Of a stretch of DNA of 64,000 nucleotides, positions 23,146 to 37,100 are shown one piece after another. Numbering within the stretch: position 1 is the first letter of the stretch; each line of letters opens with the position of its first letter. Source of the DNA: Apostichopus japonicus (lineage: Eukaryota > Echinodermata > Holothuroidea > Aspidochirotida > Stichopodidae); contig NC_092578.1 of assembly GCF_037975245.1 (NCBI RefSeq), positions 3,431,001-3,495,000 on the forward strand. The letters run 5' to 3'. A program made the translations under genes and the position numbers. Below the pieces are notes generated by a model. It ran no database searches. It saw only the letters and a program-made list of their open reading frames with translations, and was not told the origin of the DNA.

Positions 23146-23603
23146 TACCCGTATACCATAAAAAAATTAACACTTGTCCTCTGTGTATCTTTATTAAGAT
23201 TTTAACTTTCGTCGTAAGTGAAACATATATATAATGTTTTACATACTTCTGATATTTCATAACTATAAACCAGATATGTATAGGGGTGGATCAAGGATTA
23301 TGATAAAGAAGGGGCAGTGGTCCCGATGTCATTGAATCCGACTCTCCATTTATCAAGGTGGGGGGGGGGGAGTGGGGGTGTATGAGAGGTTTTTACGCAA
23401 GGTTTTGTGAGGTTGAAAAGGGAAAATGTACTCCCCCCCCCCCTCGATGTGCCCCTTGCATCCGCGCATGATGTGAACAAGGGGATTAGATTTAATTCCT
23501 GTTCTATACATGCCAATAATTCCTTTTCCTTTTTTTTATATATATTTTTTAACAAAACAGGTTAGATATTATAGCAAGCAAAACAGATATTATTTGAAGA
23601 ATA
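23146..23603. other. 5' flank of the third GPCR, no exon seen
   Basis: This holds two G/C homopolymer runs (23360-23370, 23435-23444) in a sequence resembling the dispersed poly-G repeats, and a T-rich stretch just before the GPCR start. I see no clear TATA or initiator. Confidence 0.4.
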
Positions 23604-24638
23604 ATGACGGATATAACACCAACACGGGGCATCAACGACACGTTGCAAAGTTTAAAGACGACGGAATCACCATTTCGCCTTAATCATCCCGGCGGCTTTC
23701 CAGTTTGGACAGAGGAAGGATTGCGTCAAGTGGTCTTATCACAAAAGTTACGTCTCGGTCTATCGTTCGTAGCATTGCTATTCAATGTTGTTGTTCTCTT
23801 GATTCAAGTCAAATTAAAAACCTTCCGGAGAACCAAATATCTGTTCGGTTTGTCTCTCAACGTCGCGGATTTGGTATTTGCTATATCTGTTCTGCTTGAG
23901 ACAGGTTTCTATCTCTCAAACAGAACACCGATCCCATCGTTCCTTGGAGCTTTGATAGCGGCATCGAATTTACAAGCGTTTCTGTCCATAATCGCTGTAG
24001 CGCTTGACCGATATTTAGCCCTCTGTATGTTTCCTCTGAACTATAAATACATCATTACAACAAAGACATATGGCGTCGTGATAGGCATAATTTGCGGCGT
24101 TTCTTTGTCCTACGGTTGTCTCACTACCAGGATTTTTAGCGTTGGTGACCCGTTTGCTCTTCTGTTACACAGCCTGAGTACCTCCTTGCTGATTCTGATT
24201 TCTTTGACTTTATACGTCCTCGTGGGAATCTCACTACTACGATCGTTTCGAAAGCTCCGCCTCCCTCAGTCGGTAAGGAAGACGAGATTACGTCAGACGA
24301 AACGAATCATGTTAGCATTCGGTCTTATTCTTCTAACAAACGACGTTTGTATTATACCCGAAAGTTATTTTGGATTTTGGTTATTTCTTCAACCTCCTTA
24401 CGAAAGATACGGCCTGATGTCAAATATCATCATTGCGAATTGGTTCTATACAACTCGGACTTTAAATTCAGCTATAAACCCGCTTATATACTGGTGGCAA
24501 TTTTTATGGCGAGAATTCTTTTCTGAGGACTCCCTGCGATCGAATTTCCCGATTTTACGCAGAGACTGCTCAAACGACGCAAAGAATCCGAGTGAAGAGG
24601 CAGCAGGTCCACATGGTACCTCTTTAACGAATTGTTAA
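23604..24638 (+). CDS. intronless rhodopsin-like (class A) GPCR, divergent paralogue
   Basis: A single-exon frame of 344 residues. It has an N-terminal ectodomain (1-38), then seven hydrophobic stretches at about 41-70, 78-102, 113-135, 155-175, 187-212, 235-255 and 276-300. It shows N61 in TM1, the canonical TM2 Asp (D89), D-R-Y at 135-137, I-P in TM6 and N-P-L-I-Y at 292-296. It shares with the palindromic pair the A-L-C-x-F-P stretch after D-R-Y, Q-T-K-R before TM6, L-Q-P in loop 3 and N-W-F-Y-x-x-R-x-L-N-S before TM7, so it is the same subfamily at lower identity. It also lacks the usual TM3-loop 2 cysteine pair. Unlike the pair it keeps the TM2 Asp. The start follows AAGAATA. The ligand is unknown. 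Confidence 0.93.
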   Translation: MTDITPTRGINDTLQSLKTTESPFRLNHPGGFPVWTEEGLRQVVLSQKLRLGLSFVALLFNVVVLLIQVKLKTFRRTKYLFGLSLNVADLVFAISVLLETGFYLSNRTPIPSFLGALIAASNLQAFLSIIAVALDRYLALCMFPLNYKYIITTKTYGVVIGIICGVSLSYGCLTTRIFSVGDPFALLLHSLSTSLLILISLTLYVLVGISLLRSFRKLRLPQSVRKTRLRQTKRIMLAFGLILLTNDVCIIPESYFGFWLFLQPPYERYGLMSNIIIANWFYTTRTLNSAINPLIYWWQFLWREFFSEDSLRSNFPILRRDCSNDAKNPSEEAAGPHGTSLTNC

Positions 24639-24812
24639 TGGTAACTGCAAGCAACTTTATAGCTCCCTGTATTGTATACGATTGAGTTTTTAGATGAAAA
24701 AAATATACTCCAAACCGTCCTGGTTTAAAACTGGACCAGAAAGCATACACTCATACAATCTACTGGTAGCTGACTTTGAACATGGACAAGTATAGTCAGT
24801 ATGTAGTTAAAA

Positions 24813-24969
24813 GAGGGGAGGAAGGGAGGAGGGGAGGAGGGGAGGAGGGGAGGAGGGGAGGAGGGGAGGAGGGGAGGAGGGGAGAAGGGGAGGACGGGAG
24901 AAGGGGAAGAGGGGAGGTGGGGAGAAGGGGAGGAGGGGAGGAGGGGAGGAGAGGAAGAGGGGAGGTGGG
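24813..24969 (+). repeat. GGGGAGGA purine minisatellite
   Basis: About 155 bases built from GGGGAGGA and GGGGAGAA units, all purine on the plus strand. It lies some 175 bases downstream of the third GPCR. The sequence could form G-quadruplex or triplex structures. Overlapping frames on both strands are compositional artefacts. Confidence 0.95.
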
Positions 24970-25631
24970 TGGGTATGTTTGTGGTTATACAAAGACTTAT
25001 AGAAAGACTTATGGAAAGACACCATACATGTGCCGATCCAGGAGTGGGTGGGTGTCGGGGAAAGGTGTTGAGACCCTTTCAACCGCATACGGTAGTTCTT
25101 AGCATAACAGTGCGTTTAGACACCACAGTGGGTAGTCCTTGATATCATCCTGGTACATGTCCTTCAAAAAGCTTTCTTTGTTAATTGATCGATTTCTCTT
25201 TAAATGTAATATATTCTTGCTTTATTTTCAAACTCGATCATCTGCATATGAAATATCCTTTTTTGTCTTTAACTTTGACTTATCTCGGTGGATAAGAAAT
25301 AACAGTGTTAGAAAATATGTTGTATTTTTTAACGGTAGAATATACCGACAGCAGTTACGCCTCATGCGCTAAGAAGTCAATTTACAGCGTTCTGTGAAAC
25401 GGTGCAATATTTGTCAACGGGTATACATTGAAGCCGCGCATACACGTTGTTATTTTCTGGTTAATTACAACTCAAACAAAACTGTTCTTCTTTTATCGGG
25501 TTCAGTTTCCTGCAGTGATACTCAAAATTCATTAATCGGTAATGCTACAAACGCCAAATGCCACGGACGGGCTAATGGATACCGCATCGTACATCGTACA
25601 TCGTGCCGCGATTATCTATGTGGGAAGTTAA

Positions 25632-25783
<152 letters not shown>

Positions 25784-26449
25784 CAACTGTGTGTATTTGA
25801 GAAAATTGTAAAAACTGTCACTTCAATTTTAACACGAACAGCAACAGTTTTTACGCAATAACACATGCATTCATATATCAAATGCGATATTTCTAATAAC
25901 CTCCATCATTAATGAGACCAATTACGTGCATATACGTAAACATCTCAATCAACTAACGAGGATATAACCCACACAATTTTGGATAACACCTTTGCAATGA
26001 ATATGCAAGTTGACACTGTGTCCTGATGTGTGACAAATGATACAAAAAGGTAATAAAGTGCAATTGTGCATTCACACAACGTGAGTGTTAAGCCATTATA
26101 CCAACCATTAAATACAGTTTATTCTTAATTAACGTTATGCAATTAAAAGTGCATTCAACTGTTCTTTATACAACGTATAGCGAGTGTTAATTTACGGTAT
26201 TACCGTACGTTTGAACTTTCGTATAACGTTCTGCTATTTTACAGAACGGGCAACGAATGTTAACTCATGCACGATGAAGACAATGGTACATAAAAGCTTC
26301 TAATTGCACTCTTCAGTAGTTTCACTTTCGAATATTACGAAAGTGTGAATACGCTATTTCTCCCATTGAATATATTCCCGGTTCCCATTCCATATTTTCC
26401 CGGTCCTCTTTACTGCCCCCGTGGCCCGGAGTTCTATGCTCTCTGATCA

Positions 26450-26560
26450 GTGGCGTAGCTAGGGGGGGGGGGGGTCAAGGGAGAGCACGTGCCCCGGGCG
26501 CTGGGTTTAGCGGGGCGCTGAAATGGGAGAATGAGAGTAAAAAAATAAGCACTTTTTAGA
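26450..26560 (+). repeat. hAT-type repeat terminus with poly-G
   Basis: It starts CAGTGGCGTAGCTAGG, a terminus common in hAT-derived repeats, and continues with poly-G and the word GAGCACGTGCCCC that recurs in the 21.1, 48.8 and 63.3 kb repeats. The other terminus was not identified, so the right boundary is arbitrary. Confidence 0.55.
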
Positions 26561-29145
26561 AAAACGTGACGAAATTGATGTAAGTCGTCAGGCATGAATA
26601 TTTTCCAGTTACTAATAAGAATCTGAACTGAATGTAGTTGTTTTTATTAGCAAATTTATAGATTGTGATTTCTTTTCAGTCCATTTCGACCGTTTTCTCT
26701 TTTTTTTATATTCTGTTCTGTATTCTGTAATGACTACATGTCACGGAAATTTCGGATATTTCAGTATGCAGTTCCAAGGCAGTAGATTTTTCGAAAGGTG
26801 GAAATATTTAGGGGGGGGGGGGCTGTAACGACTTGCCCGAAAAATATAACCAACAATTTCCACGCGCAATTTATTTTTCTTTCAGTAGTGCTTTGTTTAG
26901 GGCGTACTGGGGGCGTGGGGGGGGGGGGTATTGCTGTCGGATGGGGTGAGCAGTGGGGTGTAGTAGGTGGGTAGTACATCTCGTTAAAACGGTAATTTTC
27001 TGATTTTCGACGTTTTGCAATGTGTGTTAGTCGTTATAGTACATGTTCTCTATACGCTTCCTATATAAGACACCGGAGTGTCTTGCAAACTAGAAAATAA
27101 TAGTATTTGGTTCTACATTCGATAAATGAAGCAAACATAAAAGTTCCTTAGTTTTAACGATGTCGCAGTAACATTTGCTAAGAAACTCTCTTCCACTTTT
27201 CTTCTTTTCGCTGAAAACCTTTAAAGTTTAGCCTGGACAGTTGGTTACATTTTCAGTAATACTTTTACCATCGCAATCAAATACATTTTGAACATTAGTC
27301 AACTTACAGTTAGTTTGTTTTAAAAATGTGACATAAAGTTTACAGTAGTGTCTCAATTAAATCGTGTTAATAATTAAAGCAAACTTTACCATTTAGCGTA
27401 ACCTACTATATGCGCATATTAGTAACAAATATGTACGCAGAGAGCCAGGTTGGACCCCTGGGACTAATATCTCACTGGGCTCCCAATCAATCGGAAGTCT
27501 CCATAAATAAATGAAATATTCACGTGTATATGAAGAACTTTGTGGTGAGCGGAAACTCTTACCTGATTCATCCTCATATCCAAAACCCCTCTCCTCGGGC
27601 CTGGTTACACACCCTTCTTCAGGGAAGGGGGGGGGGTAGAAGCTTCCAAAAAGGGTTGGGGGCACAACACCAGAGGGGCACTTTCTCATTCCACAACCAC
27701 CACTCATTATGCTATAAACCGATACACACCGGCAATATCACTTAAATATATATGATGTGTTAGTATGCTATCAATACTATTTATTGAGATTGTTAATTGT
27801 TAACCGTGCTACAAAAAGATATGGGATGCCATTTTAGAAATAGCATGTACAAACTAAAAATAAATAATTAAAATAATATATTAAAATTAACAAAGGCTTA
27901 AGATATCCAAAAGACAGTTCTTCATCAAAGGGGCACATTTTATTTGCCAGTAGGGCACATTTGCTATTTTGGAAAAAAAGTGGGGGGAACGTTTCCCCAG
28001 CCCCCCCCCCCGGCTCCTACCCCTGCCCTTCTTAAATATGTTATATGGGATTACTTATTGAGGGTCAGCATACTTGACGAGTGCAAGATTGCGGACCGAT
28101 TTTTTTTGCGTAGGTCGGTTTGAAATATCGCGCTCCGCGAATTTGGCCAACGTGCCGCCTACTGAGTACTCCCTGTGAGTAGCTAAGGGACCGATGGGAA
28201 AGGTGAAATAAGTTAGAAAGGAACAGCAATAATTAAAGAGACTTAGATCATAGAACCACTAGAAACTCAACGAATTTTCCCAACCTACGGGAAGAATGAA
28301 GAATGCTATTCGTAAGCTACATAACCTTTTATATTACTGCTGTGCACCCATCGTTAACAAAAGCATAGCACGTGAGTCCCATGATCGACCTTGCAATGAG
28401 GCCAGGTAAACAAAAACAGAACAGAAATTGTCACTTAACTTCCTACTGTATGATCGTATACGAGCAGTTCCTTGAGCGATCTAAGCCGTTCCGATATACA
28501 TATCCCGTTTAGTCACAGCAAGTAATAATTACCGCTACAAATAAGCATAGTAAGTATTTCAATTCTGTAGTGCATGCAATTGAAATGTCAGGGTAATTCG
28601 TCAACACAGTGTTTAGTATTTTTGGTCTGAAGTTAAGACGACAAAGTTGCTGTACTGACTACTGTAGTGTAAAGCAGGCCTAGTCTAGGCTAAGATGTTT
28701 GTGTTGCATTTGTTGGTAGCTTACAGTAGTTTAACTTAAGTAATGCAGTTCAAGAACCATTTTGCAGAACTGTTTACTGTTTACAGTACAATCCAATGTC
28801 TGTTTATAGCGTGTCATATATCTGATTGGTTTAACTAAAGTGATCACATACTGTAGAGTATAGACTAGTATTACTTATACTGGTAGGCATATATATTATT
28901 ATTAATGAATGACTGTCTAGTCTAGTCATAGAAATTGAACTAGGGAGAAAGCTGACACAGTGTATCACCGTGTGTTTAAGCAGTGAAGCCTTGAAAAAAG
29001 TTTTGCATTGTACGGCAAAAATTTGTACGTCTTCATACATACATTGTGCATCGACTTTGAAACTGAATTTGAATTAACCCACTTTTTTGAAAGAGTAAAG
29101 TAGGTGTACTTTGCACAACAGAGACATGTTATGGCGACCAGAGTG

Positions 29146-30335
29146 GTAAGTACTAGTGTTTGCACGGGTTATCCGGGTACCCGCCCGACGCAATACTACC
29201 CGGTTCCTAATTTATTACCCGAATCCTACGCAAAGTGTGATTTAAAAAAAAAAAAATTGCAAATCTACGGTTAGGCAGATTTCCCATTGACTTAGTGTGG
29301 TGTTAGGCTAAAATATGTGGTCGAAGATAACAGCAATAACGAAGGTACCCGCCCGACGCAATACTACCCGGTTCCTAATTTATTACTCGAATCCTACGCA
29401 AAGTGTGATTTAAAAAAAAATGCAAACCGGTGGTTAGGCAGATTTCCGATTGACTTAGTGTGGTGTTAGGCTACCATGTGGTTGAAGATAACAGCAATAA
29501 CGAGAGTATTCCATGGATATCTTATAACTGCGTCAAAATTTCAGCTAATAAACAATGGCTGTGCTAGATTACCCCGTTGACTTAGTGTGGTGTTAGGCAA
29601 CCATGTGGTCGAACGTAACAGCAATAATGAATGTGTTCCATGGATATCTTATAACTGCGTCACAATTTCAGCGAATAAACAGATGGTTAGGCTTTGCTAG
29701 ATTTTTCATGCATTGACTTAGTGTGGTGTTAGGCTATCATGTGGAAGAAATTATTATTTATTCATTCGTTTATTTCATAGAAGGAAAGGCTGACAAGGAA
29801 TTTTACGACATGTTTATGGATTATAGACGGGATAACGAAAAAATAATAATCGCAAGTGGCTTTTTACTATACGAGATTGCGAGAATCGCGTAATCTCGTG
29901 GCTAATGCGAACCCTGGGCCTGCATAATAGATAGTAACAACTGAGCTAAAGTAAAGGGATATTTTATGGTCTGACCCAATAGACGTGGAGAGCAAGCATA
30001 AGCAGCGGCGGCAGTGCGATGTTAACAACAGTACTACTAATTAATAGTTAAGTTAATTATATTAAGTAATTAACAAGTTTATGACAGAAAAAAAAAAGCA
30101 AATAGAAATTATTGAGGAAGGTTTTATACCTTACCGTTCACATACGTTTTTGAACATGAAAACATTGTCGGTAGAGAATACAATTAATTTATTATAGCAT
30201 TTAATACGTAATTTCTTGAAAATCATGATACACGAGGGTAAACAATTTTTTCCCGGGTACCCGGATACCCGACGGGTAACGGCTCTCGGGTACCCGGTTC
30301 CCGATTTTTGGACCCGTGTAAACACTAGTAAGTAC
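29146..30335. mobile_element. complete non-autonomous hAT element with 8-bp target duplication
   Basis: The element spans 29154-30327 (1174 bases). Its termini are TAGTGTTTGCACGGG and CCCGTGTAAACACTA, inverted repeats with one mismatch. It is flanked by GTAAGTAC on both sides (29146-29153, 30328-30335). Subterminal regions are packed with GGGTACCCG and TACCCGAC words in both orientations. The interior contains partial tandem units of about 170 and 115 bases: the block starting GTACCCGCCCGACGCAATAC occurs at about 29177 and 29344, and TTGACTTAGTGTGGTGTTAGGC recurs at four places. No transposase frame. It lies about 0.8 kb upstream of the first coding exon of CPVL. Confidence 0.92.
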
Positions 30336-30956
30336 TATATTCCTGACTTAAGAACCAACTTTGAAAACTTTTTGTTCCGCCTCTAATGTAAGGAAAGTGT
30401 CATTTCCGGTATCTGATTGGCACATGGCAAACATTTTTCTTGCTTGTTTTATTTGAGTGCTCCACTTAAATAGTGTCATAGTTGTCCCTGAATAATGCCG
30501 TGAAAAACCAACACTCCTCCCTCCTCGCCACCCACTTCCCACACACACCTACTATTGTGTAATACTTCTATATTAGTCTGTGCATGCAGTTTTCAGTTTA
30601 ATGTTAATGTTGCAAAGTGGATAGTGGCCTATTTTCCTAGTATTAAAAACTCTAGCTGGTACTGTATTTCTTCAAAGTATTGCCCAAAGTGATAATCATC
30701 TTATAAAGTCTGCACTTCTGTGAAAACTCATTAGAGGCTTTGTAGCACCCTTCAAGCAGGACTTACTTCAGCATTGCTATGGTAAAGTGCATGAAATTAT
30801 GCTACTCACAAATTTCAGGGTAACCAACACTCAAACCAAACTTTCTTCCATGTCCACATTTATGGTAACTCAGTGGAAACTGAAGTCCACTGTGGCTTCT
30901 GACTGCTTCCCGCCAGCTAAGAAATTGGCTAGATATTGCAATCGCTAGCAACTAAC

Positions 30957-31028
30957 GGTAGCTAGCTAGCTCAGTTGGTAGAGTGCATTGACCCTGCCGT
31001 CACTGGTTTCAAATCCCTTTCTAGCCAG
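30957..31028 (+). repeat. tRNA-like sequence (SINE or tRNA pseudogene)
   Basis: It has an A box-like TAGCTCAGTTGGTAGAGTG at 30967-30985 and a B box-like GGTTTCAAATCCC at 31005-31017, with the spacing of a tRNA. The acceptor stem does not pair well and the T arm is imperfect, so I regard it as a tRNA-derived SINE head or pseudogene and not a working tRNA. It lies just upstream of CPVL exon 1. Confidence 0.5.
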
Positions 31029-31117
31029 AAAATTTCCATTTTCATTGAGCTTTGTCTTATAATTTGCCATTACTTATTTTCTTTTCGATTGAATGTCATT
31101 CTCTCAGATCATCGACG

Positions 31118-34100
31118 ATGAAGGTTGTGACGCCAATTCTACTGGTGCTGCTCTTTGCCTGTGTCACTGTTTCTGCACGTAGGGGACCACTTAGACATAT
31201 GTTTCCAAAGAATATGCCCAAATATGTGAAAGAGGGAGAAGACCCCGGCAAACCTCTTTTCTTGACTCCTTACATCAAAGAGGGGAAAACTCAAGAAGGT
31301 AAACAGCTTCCACAGGAATGAAGATAAACCTTTGGGACCTCAACAGACATTGTGATAAGACCTTTGAGCAGTTATGTAGTACACAGCAAACTTTTATGTC
31401 CTTCACAAAATACCCACAATAAAGTAATATTTAATGAATAAAAGAGAGATGTAATGATATAGCTTGAATTGTTAGCTTATAACTTAACGACAATAAAGTA
31501 ACGATAATGAAAACAACAACAAAAGGAGTGGCTTGAAAAACAAAATTTGCAATTAATCATTTTAAAGAGAAAACGGTTAATTCCTGCACTAGCGGCGAGT
31601 AACCACAGATTTATCGTTTGCTTGCAATTCATGTGAAGGTGATTTTTATTTTACTTCGATTTACTGGATTACACAATAAATAATCCCGTATCTAGGAGCA
31701 TCCAGCTTGCTGTTAACACCTTTGATATCTTCTTTCCAAAAAATGTGGCTGTACCTTTTTCAATAAAGAGTAGTGAAAATATTTTTGTTCCAATTCGTCT
31801 CCTTCAGCTCAAAACCTGAGTCGAGTCGGTTCGTTAGATGGAACCTCCGTGGTCAGTTATGCAGGTAAGTTGGTACCTCAGTAAGATGGGACAATAACTT
31901 ATGACAGCAAAGGTGTTGTTTTATTTCAGGCTATATATGCTGCAAAATTATTGTTATCAAATACTTATCATTTTATTGGACAGCCTGTAGTTATAAATCT
32001 GATGTACACAACCAATATTATATTTGCCCTTGAGTTGTAGAAACATGTGTACTCTCAACTTAGCCAGTTACAAAATGCTGCAAGTATCTTACATAGTAGG
32101 AAATATGGGTGGACTGTGGTTGCTATCTTGGAGCCAAACTTTGTTGGTTCACTTAGGATGTGAATTTTGGCTACGAATGTTTTTCATTTGTGATATGACA
32201 TAGTTTCAATTCTTGCTTTCTTGTAATGCATCGTAAAATGTGAAATCATATTTTTTGGCTATGTTGACTATACTGTTATATTAACGTTAATGTCAATAAA
32301 GAAGCAGTTTATGACAGATTTTAAGTGTCATTATTTTTTATTATATTTTCTATGTCAATCCTTATTATGGTACTTTATGGTGGTAGACTGGATTGCATTT
32401 CAAAATATTAACAACTAACCCTTTGTGTCTACTTTACCACTCCACACAGGATTCTTCACTGTCAATTCCACCTACAACAGTAACATGTACTTCTGGTTTG
32501 TCCCAGCAGAAGTGAGTTTTTATTTGATGTACAAGGTGCTCTGACATTGTCAGCATATGTTATATAGCCGTGTTTTTGTGCGGTTTCGATATCCTTGTGA
32601 ACTTGTGACACAAGTTTACGTTGTCGTCTCAATTTAGAAAGGAAAATTACAGTTCGATGGTGTTCTTCAAATTTTGACCTGTTTGGTGTACAAATAGCAG
32701 AGGGCAGTTTCATAACAGCGTTATAGACCAACCAGTGTAACATAATAATTGAAAATGAATATTCTAACATAGTTACCATGGAATTATGCATTGACAGCTT
32801 AACGATTCAGTTTGATCCATTGAAGTCAAGTTACCTAGGTAGCCTAGCCACATAAAGTTTGGACAGTAACCTTATAGTTTGTGTTACTGTTTTATGACAT
32901 TGATACCGTTGCCATGGTTACAATGCACTGCTATTTATATCCCACATGTTGCTGTGCTATCGATGCTGTTGTTACTCTGATTTTACTGTTGTGACTAATG
33001 TTGGTTCTTCTGCTGTTATTTTACCGCTGTTCTTTCCTTTTTTACGTCGGATGTAATACTCTGCTGTTTTTTTCTCCCCTTGGTTATTTTTGTTTTCTTT
33101 GCTGCTGTTGGTGTCACTGCTGCACCTTTGTTTCATGAATATTCATTCAAACTCGGACCTTGACATTCTGTTCGCATTTTACAGACAAACCCGTCAACTG
33201 CACCCATCCTCTTGTGGCTGCAAGGTGGCCCGGGCGGCTCATCTCTCTTTGGACTCTTCATTGAAAATGGGCCTTTCTCTGTCACAAAAGATGGCAAATG
33301 TAAGAGAGTATGTGTCTGTCTGTCTGTTTGTCTGTCTGTTTGTCTGTCTGTCTGTGTGTGTATGTTTACATTCATTCCTTTGGCCGAAATACCTATGACG
33401 GAACTGCATGTACTCGCTGCAGAATGCAGATCATAGTGTTGAGTATCATAAATGCAGAGGTTACATGGAATAATTGAGTCAATTGTGATTTTATGCTCAG
33501 CTTTTCCAAGCTGAGAATCAATGACACTGTGTGGTTAAATCGTGTTTGGTAACACACCATTTAATCATGCGCTGATCATGCCCTAGGCATGCACTAGTCA
33601 TGCACTGCTGTTAATGAACCACAGCATTGCAGATCTATGTGTATAGTTCTGAAGAAAGAAGAAACACAGAAAAAAATCCTATTAATTGCTTAATTGCTAC
33701 ATGTATGTTTCGATTTAAAGCATAATTTTACTCTTTAATGTCAATTATAAAAATAAAAAAAATATGTCTCCGTTTTATTTCAGTGAAAGAGAGACAGTGG
33801 GCTTGGACAAAGAAGTATTCCATGATATACATCGATAATCCTGTAAGTTCACTCATTGACGACGTAAACAAGAATCCTGGTTTCCCTAACATTTTCCTAG
33901 GCAACCAATGCTATGATATCCCTAGCCTAAGCCACGACCCATAAATTAATTCCTAAATGCCTAAAATCACCCAATATAATAATCCTCCATGGTGATTGAT
34001 GAATAAACGACACAATGACTGATTTGATTTGACAAATTTGATAGCACACTAAGTGAACAACAACAACAACACAAACATTTATCACAACTTGGGGAAACAA

Positions 34101-37100
34101 ATCACCATTTGACAGGGAGGAAGTCTTTCTATCAGATTTTATCAGGGACATAGTCTCTAACCACCAATCGAATCCTCCATTTTCTTTCTCTACTTGGCTT
34201 GCGACCTACAACTGAAACTTTTTGACCCACTTTTTAGGTCAAGACCCATAATAATTTGGGATAGGATGCTACTAGGATGTGTCTTACTTTGATTATTTAT
34301 CATTTCTATCCGTTTAAGGTGGGCACAGGGTTCAGTTTTACAGACAACGACGCTGGGTATGCTAACAATGAAGATGATGTAGCGGTCAACCTCTACAGGT
34401 GAGATGAGCCCCCCCCCCATTTTTTTGGGCAGTTACTTAAGAACTACAGATGATCCCACAGTGAAAACGAGACAAAAGTCAGCTGTCTGTACGAGCTGAA
34501 TTGCATCATTTAACGAGCAAGCGTGTCAGCTACAGACGTGCACAAGATAATCTCTGAATGTTATACGAAAGGAGCTCAGAAAGCTATTCAAGAGGAAGAT
34601 TAATATTGCCATGATGTTCGGTCAGCTGAGAATTTGCTGGCTTGCAGTCGGGTGTTTACCTAGCATCCTCGAGGTGGTACCATCGAGGCAAGACTCTGCC
34701 TTCATTTTCTCTGAGCATTCATTGCCTTCTCCTCTTCAACCCCCCCCCCCCCACCCCACCCACCCCTTCACACCATCAGTATCATTGCCCCAATTCCCTT
34801 TGTTCATGTCAGGCACACTATACTACCATTCAGGAAGGTTTTCTCTTCAATTTGATATTCACAGTGCCTTAACTCAGTTCTTCCAAGTGTTTCCTGAGTA
34901 TCAGAAGAATGACTTCTATGCCTCAGGAGAGGTGAGTTATTTAATGAAAGGAATACAGTCCATTGGCATTGCTTATGATTCTGTTCAAGATTTTTAAGTA
35001 CTCTTTTTGACTGAATCAGCAGTAACTGACGCTGATGCGGACTAAATTTTGACAGGTGATAACATACATATGAAGGTCTATAGGAGTAGTAGAAATTATT
35101 ATATATGATGAGATTTTTGGAAGGCAAAAATTAGAAGTTTGCTTTTCAGTTGACAGATTTTCTCCATTAAATTAGATGAAACAGCGGTATCATATAGTTA
35201 TTAACTGAACTAAACTCAATACTTCATTCGATGTTAGTTTCGTTTATTGAAATGAGGAAGTTTATCAAAACATGAAAAGGGAAAGTGAGAAAACATTAGG
35301 CTGAGTAGACATGTTCAGAAATCAGTGGATCGTAGAAATAAACAGAAAAAGAGTTTTGAATGACCACACTTCCTTCTTTTGAAACTGTTAAATATTTATG
35401 TTGCAGCCTTCACTTCTTTTCCATCATACAAAGGGTATTGAACATTCATCCCTACATGGAAATCCCCTGTGTACATCTTGTTTACAGCTTTATTTCATTT
35501 TATACACATATGTAACTACAATTTCATTCGTAATTTCCGAGGAAGAGATCTCTCGAAACATATTTTGTCAAAGTTTCAAGTCAGACCAAATTGTTTTAAG
35601 CACTTTAACTTCTGTTTTCTGAAACACTTTTTTCGTTCGACCAACCTGCATATGGGGAATCTTGAACTAGTAAATTTGTGAAATTACTGTTTTTTATTGT
35701 GCTATTTTATGACCCAAAACCTTTTGGCAACACTAATGGCCAAAACGTGGCAAGAACCGTAAAACTTTTTTAAATATCAATTTGTTTTTCATTATATGTT
35801 GGATTTACAATATGACGCTTTAATCAAGTGAAGTCTGTCTAAAAGCATCATGATTAGTCTAATGTATTTTTCTCTATTTTTTTGCTTTATTAAAGTAAAG
35901 TACCATCCAGCTTAGTAAAGTGATCATTAGCCAAATCGTCAGAAACTTTCGTAGCGTTATAATATCATCACTCAATTAAATTTCATGTCGATGATTATAC
36001 AAAGTGTGAGCGGTTGTGCCTGAGCGCAGACATTAAGCTTTCAATATTGTTTGCGTTTGTCGTAAATGTTCAATCAAACAATATTATGAAGACCACAGAC
36101 TCACACTCTTCACAGTAGTTACTACATTCAGATTGCATTGCAACACATGTGTACTACAGTATATGGCTACATTAATTACATTGATCAATTTAATACTTTA
36201 TCGTTGTTGTTGAGTTTTATCAAATTCAGAGTTATACCCCAAAAATTAGTTAAAAATAATTTCATACTAGAGCTCCAAAAAAAAATTCATCAAATGAACA
36301 TTTAATGTTGAAAATGTTGCAAAAGAAAGTAGTGTTGACCATATCATGAAGTACTCACAGCGGTAATTTTCCATTTATATATTTGTTTAATTTTTGGTTC
36401 CTTGCTAAAAGCAAAGGAACCTATGTATTCAGGTTGGCGTGTGTGTGTGTGTGTGTGTGTGGGTGTGTGTGTGTGTGTGTGTGAGACGCTTTAGCTTGTA
36501 TGCACGATAACTCAACAAGGGATTGACTGATCATGATCAAACTTGGTGGGTGGGTGGCCCATAGTGAGTAGATGAACCCTATTGTTTTTGGTGCCCACAA
36601 AGGTCACCAAAGGTCAGTTATGGTCCAAAAACCCAAAATACTAAAACTGCAATAACTCCCAGTGCCAATGTGCGACAAGGTTGATATTTTGGGACAAGTT
36701 GTGAACTGGTTAGGGGAACATTTTGAAACTTAACGGTCATGTGATCTGAGGTCACCAAAGGTCAATTAATGTTAAAAAACTAGTATTTTTGCGATAACTT
36801 GAGAACGAATTGTCCGTTAGGGTTGGGAGTTGCTTCAGTGTAATCCAATTGTCGACCCACATCTGGGTGACCCTTGACCTCAATTTGACCTCTGGTGACC
36901 TTTTCATGTTTTGGGGATTTTTACAGTTTCGATGCTATTTTCAGATGTCAAAGGTACCTTCCGATCATAAATATCGATAGGTTGACCCCCGTGTGACCTT
37001 TGTGTGCGAACTTACATGGGGTCAAAGTTTTCGGTCGGAGTTAGGATGGCTGTACAGACTTGTCGTGTTGATTTTTGGAATCAGCAGATCAAACTACATT

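Noticed and set aside
24776-25102. Glycine/arginine/glutamate-rich frame and its antisense proline-rich frame
   Set aside because: Both are translations of the GGGGAGGA minisatellite.
30957-31028. Functional tRNA gene
   Set aside because: The A and B boxes are recognisable, but the acceptor stem and T arm do not pair properly, so a SINE head or pseudogene is more likely.
33090-33398. Frame of about 100 codons overlapping CPVL exon 4
   Set aside because: It runs in another frame than the conserved [10 protein letters not shown] exon and ends in the TCTG repeat.
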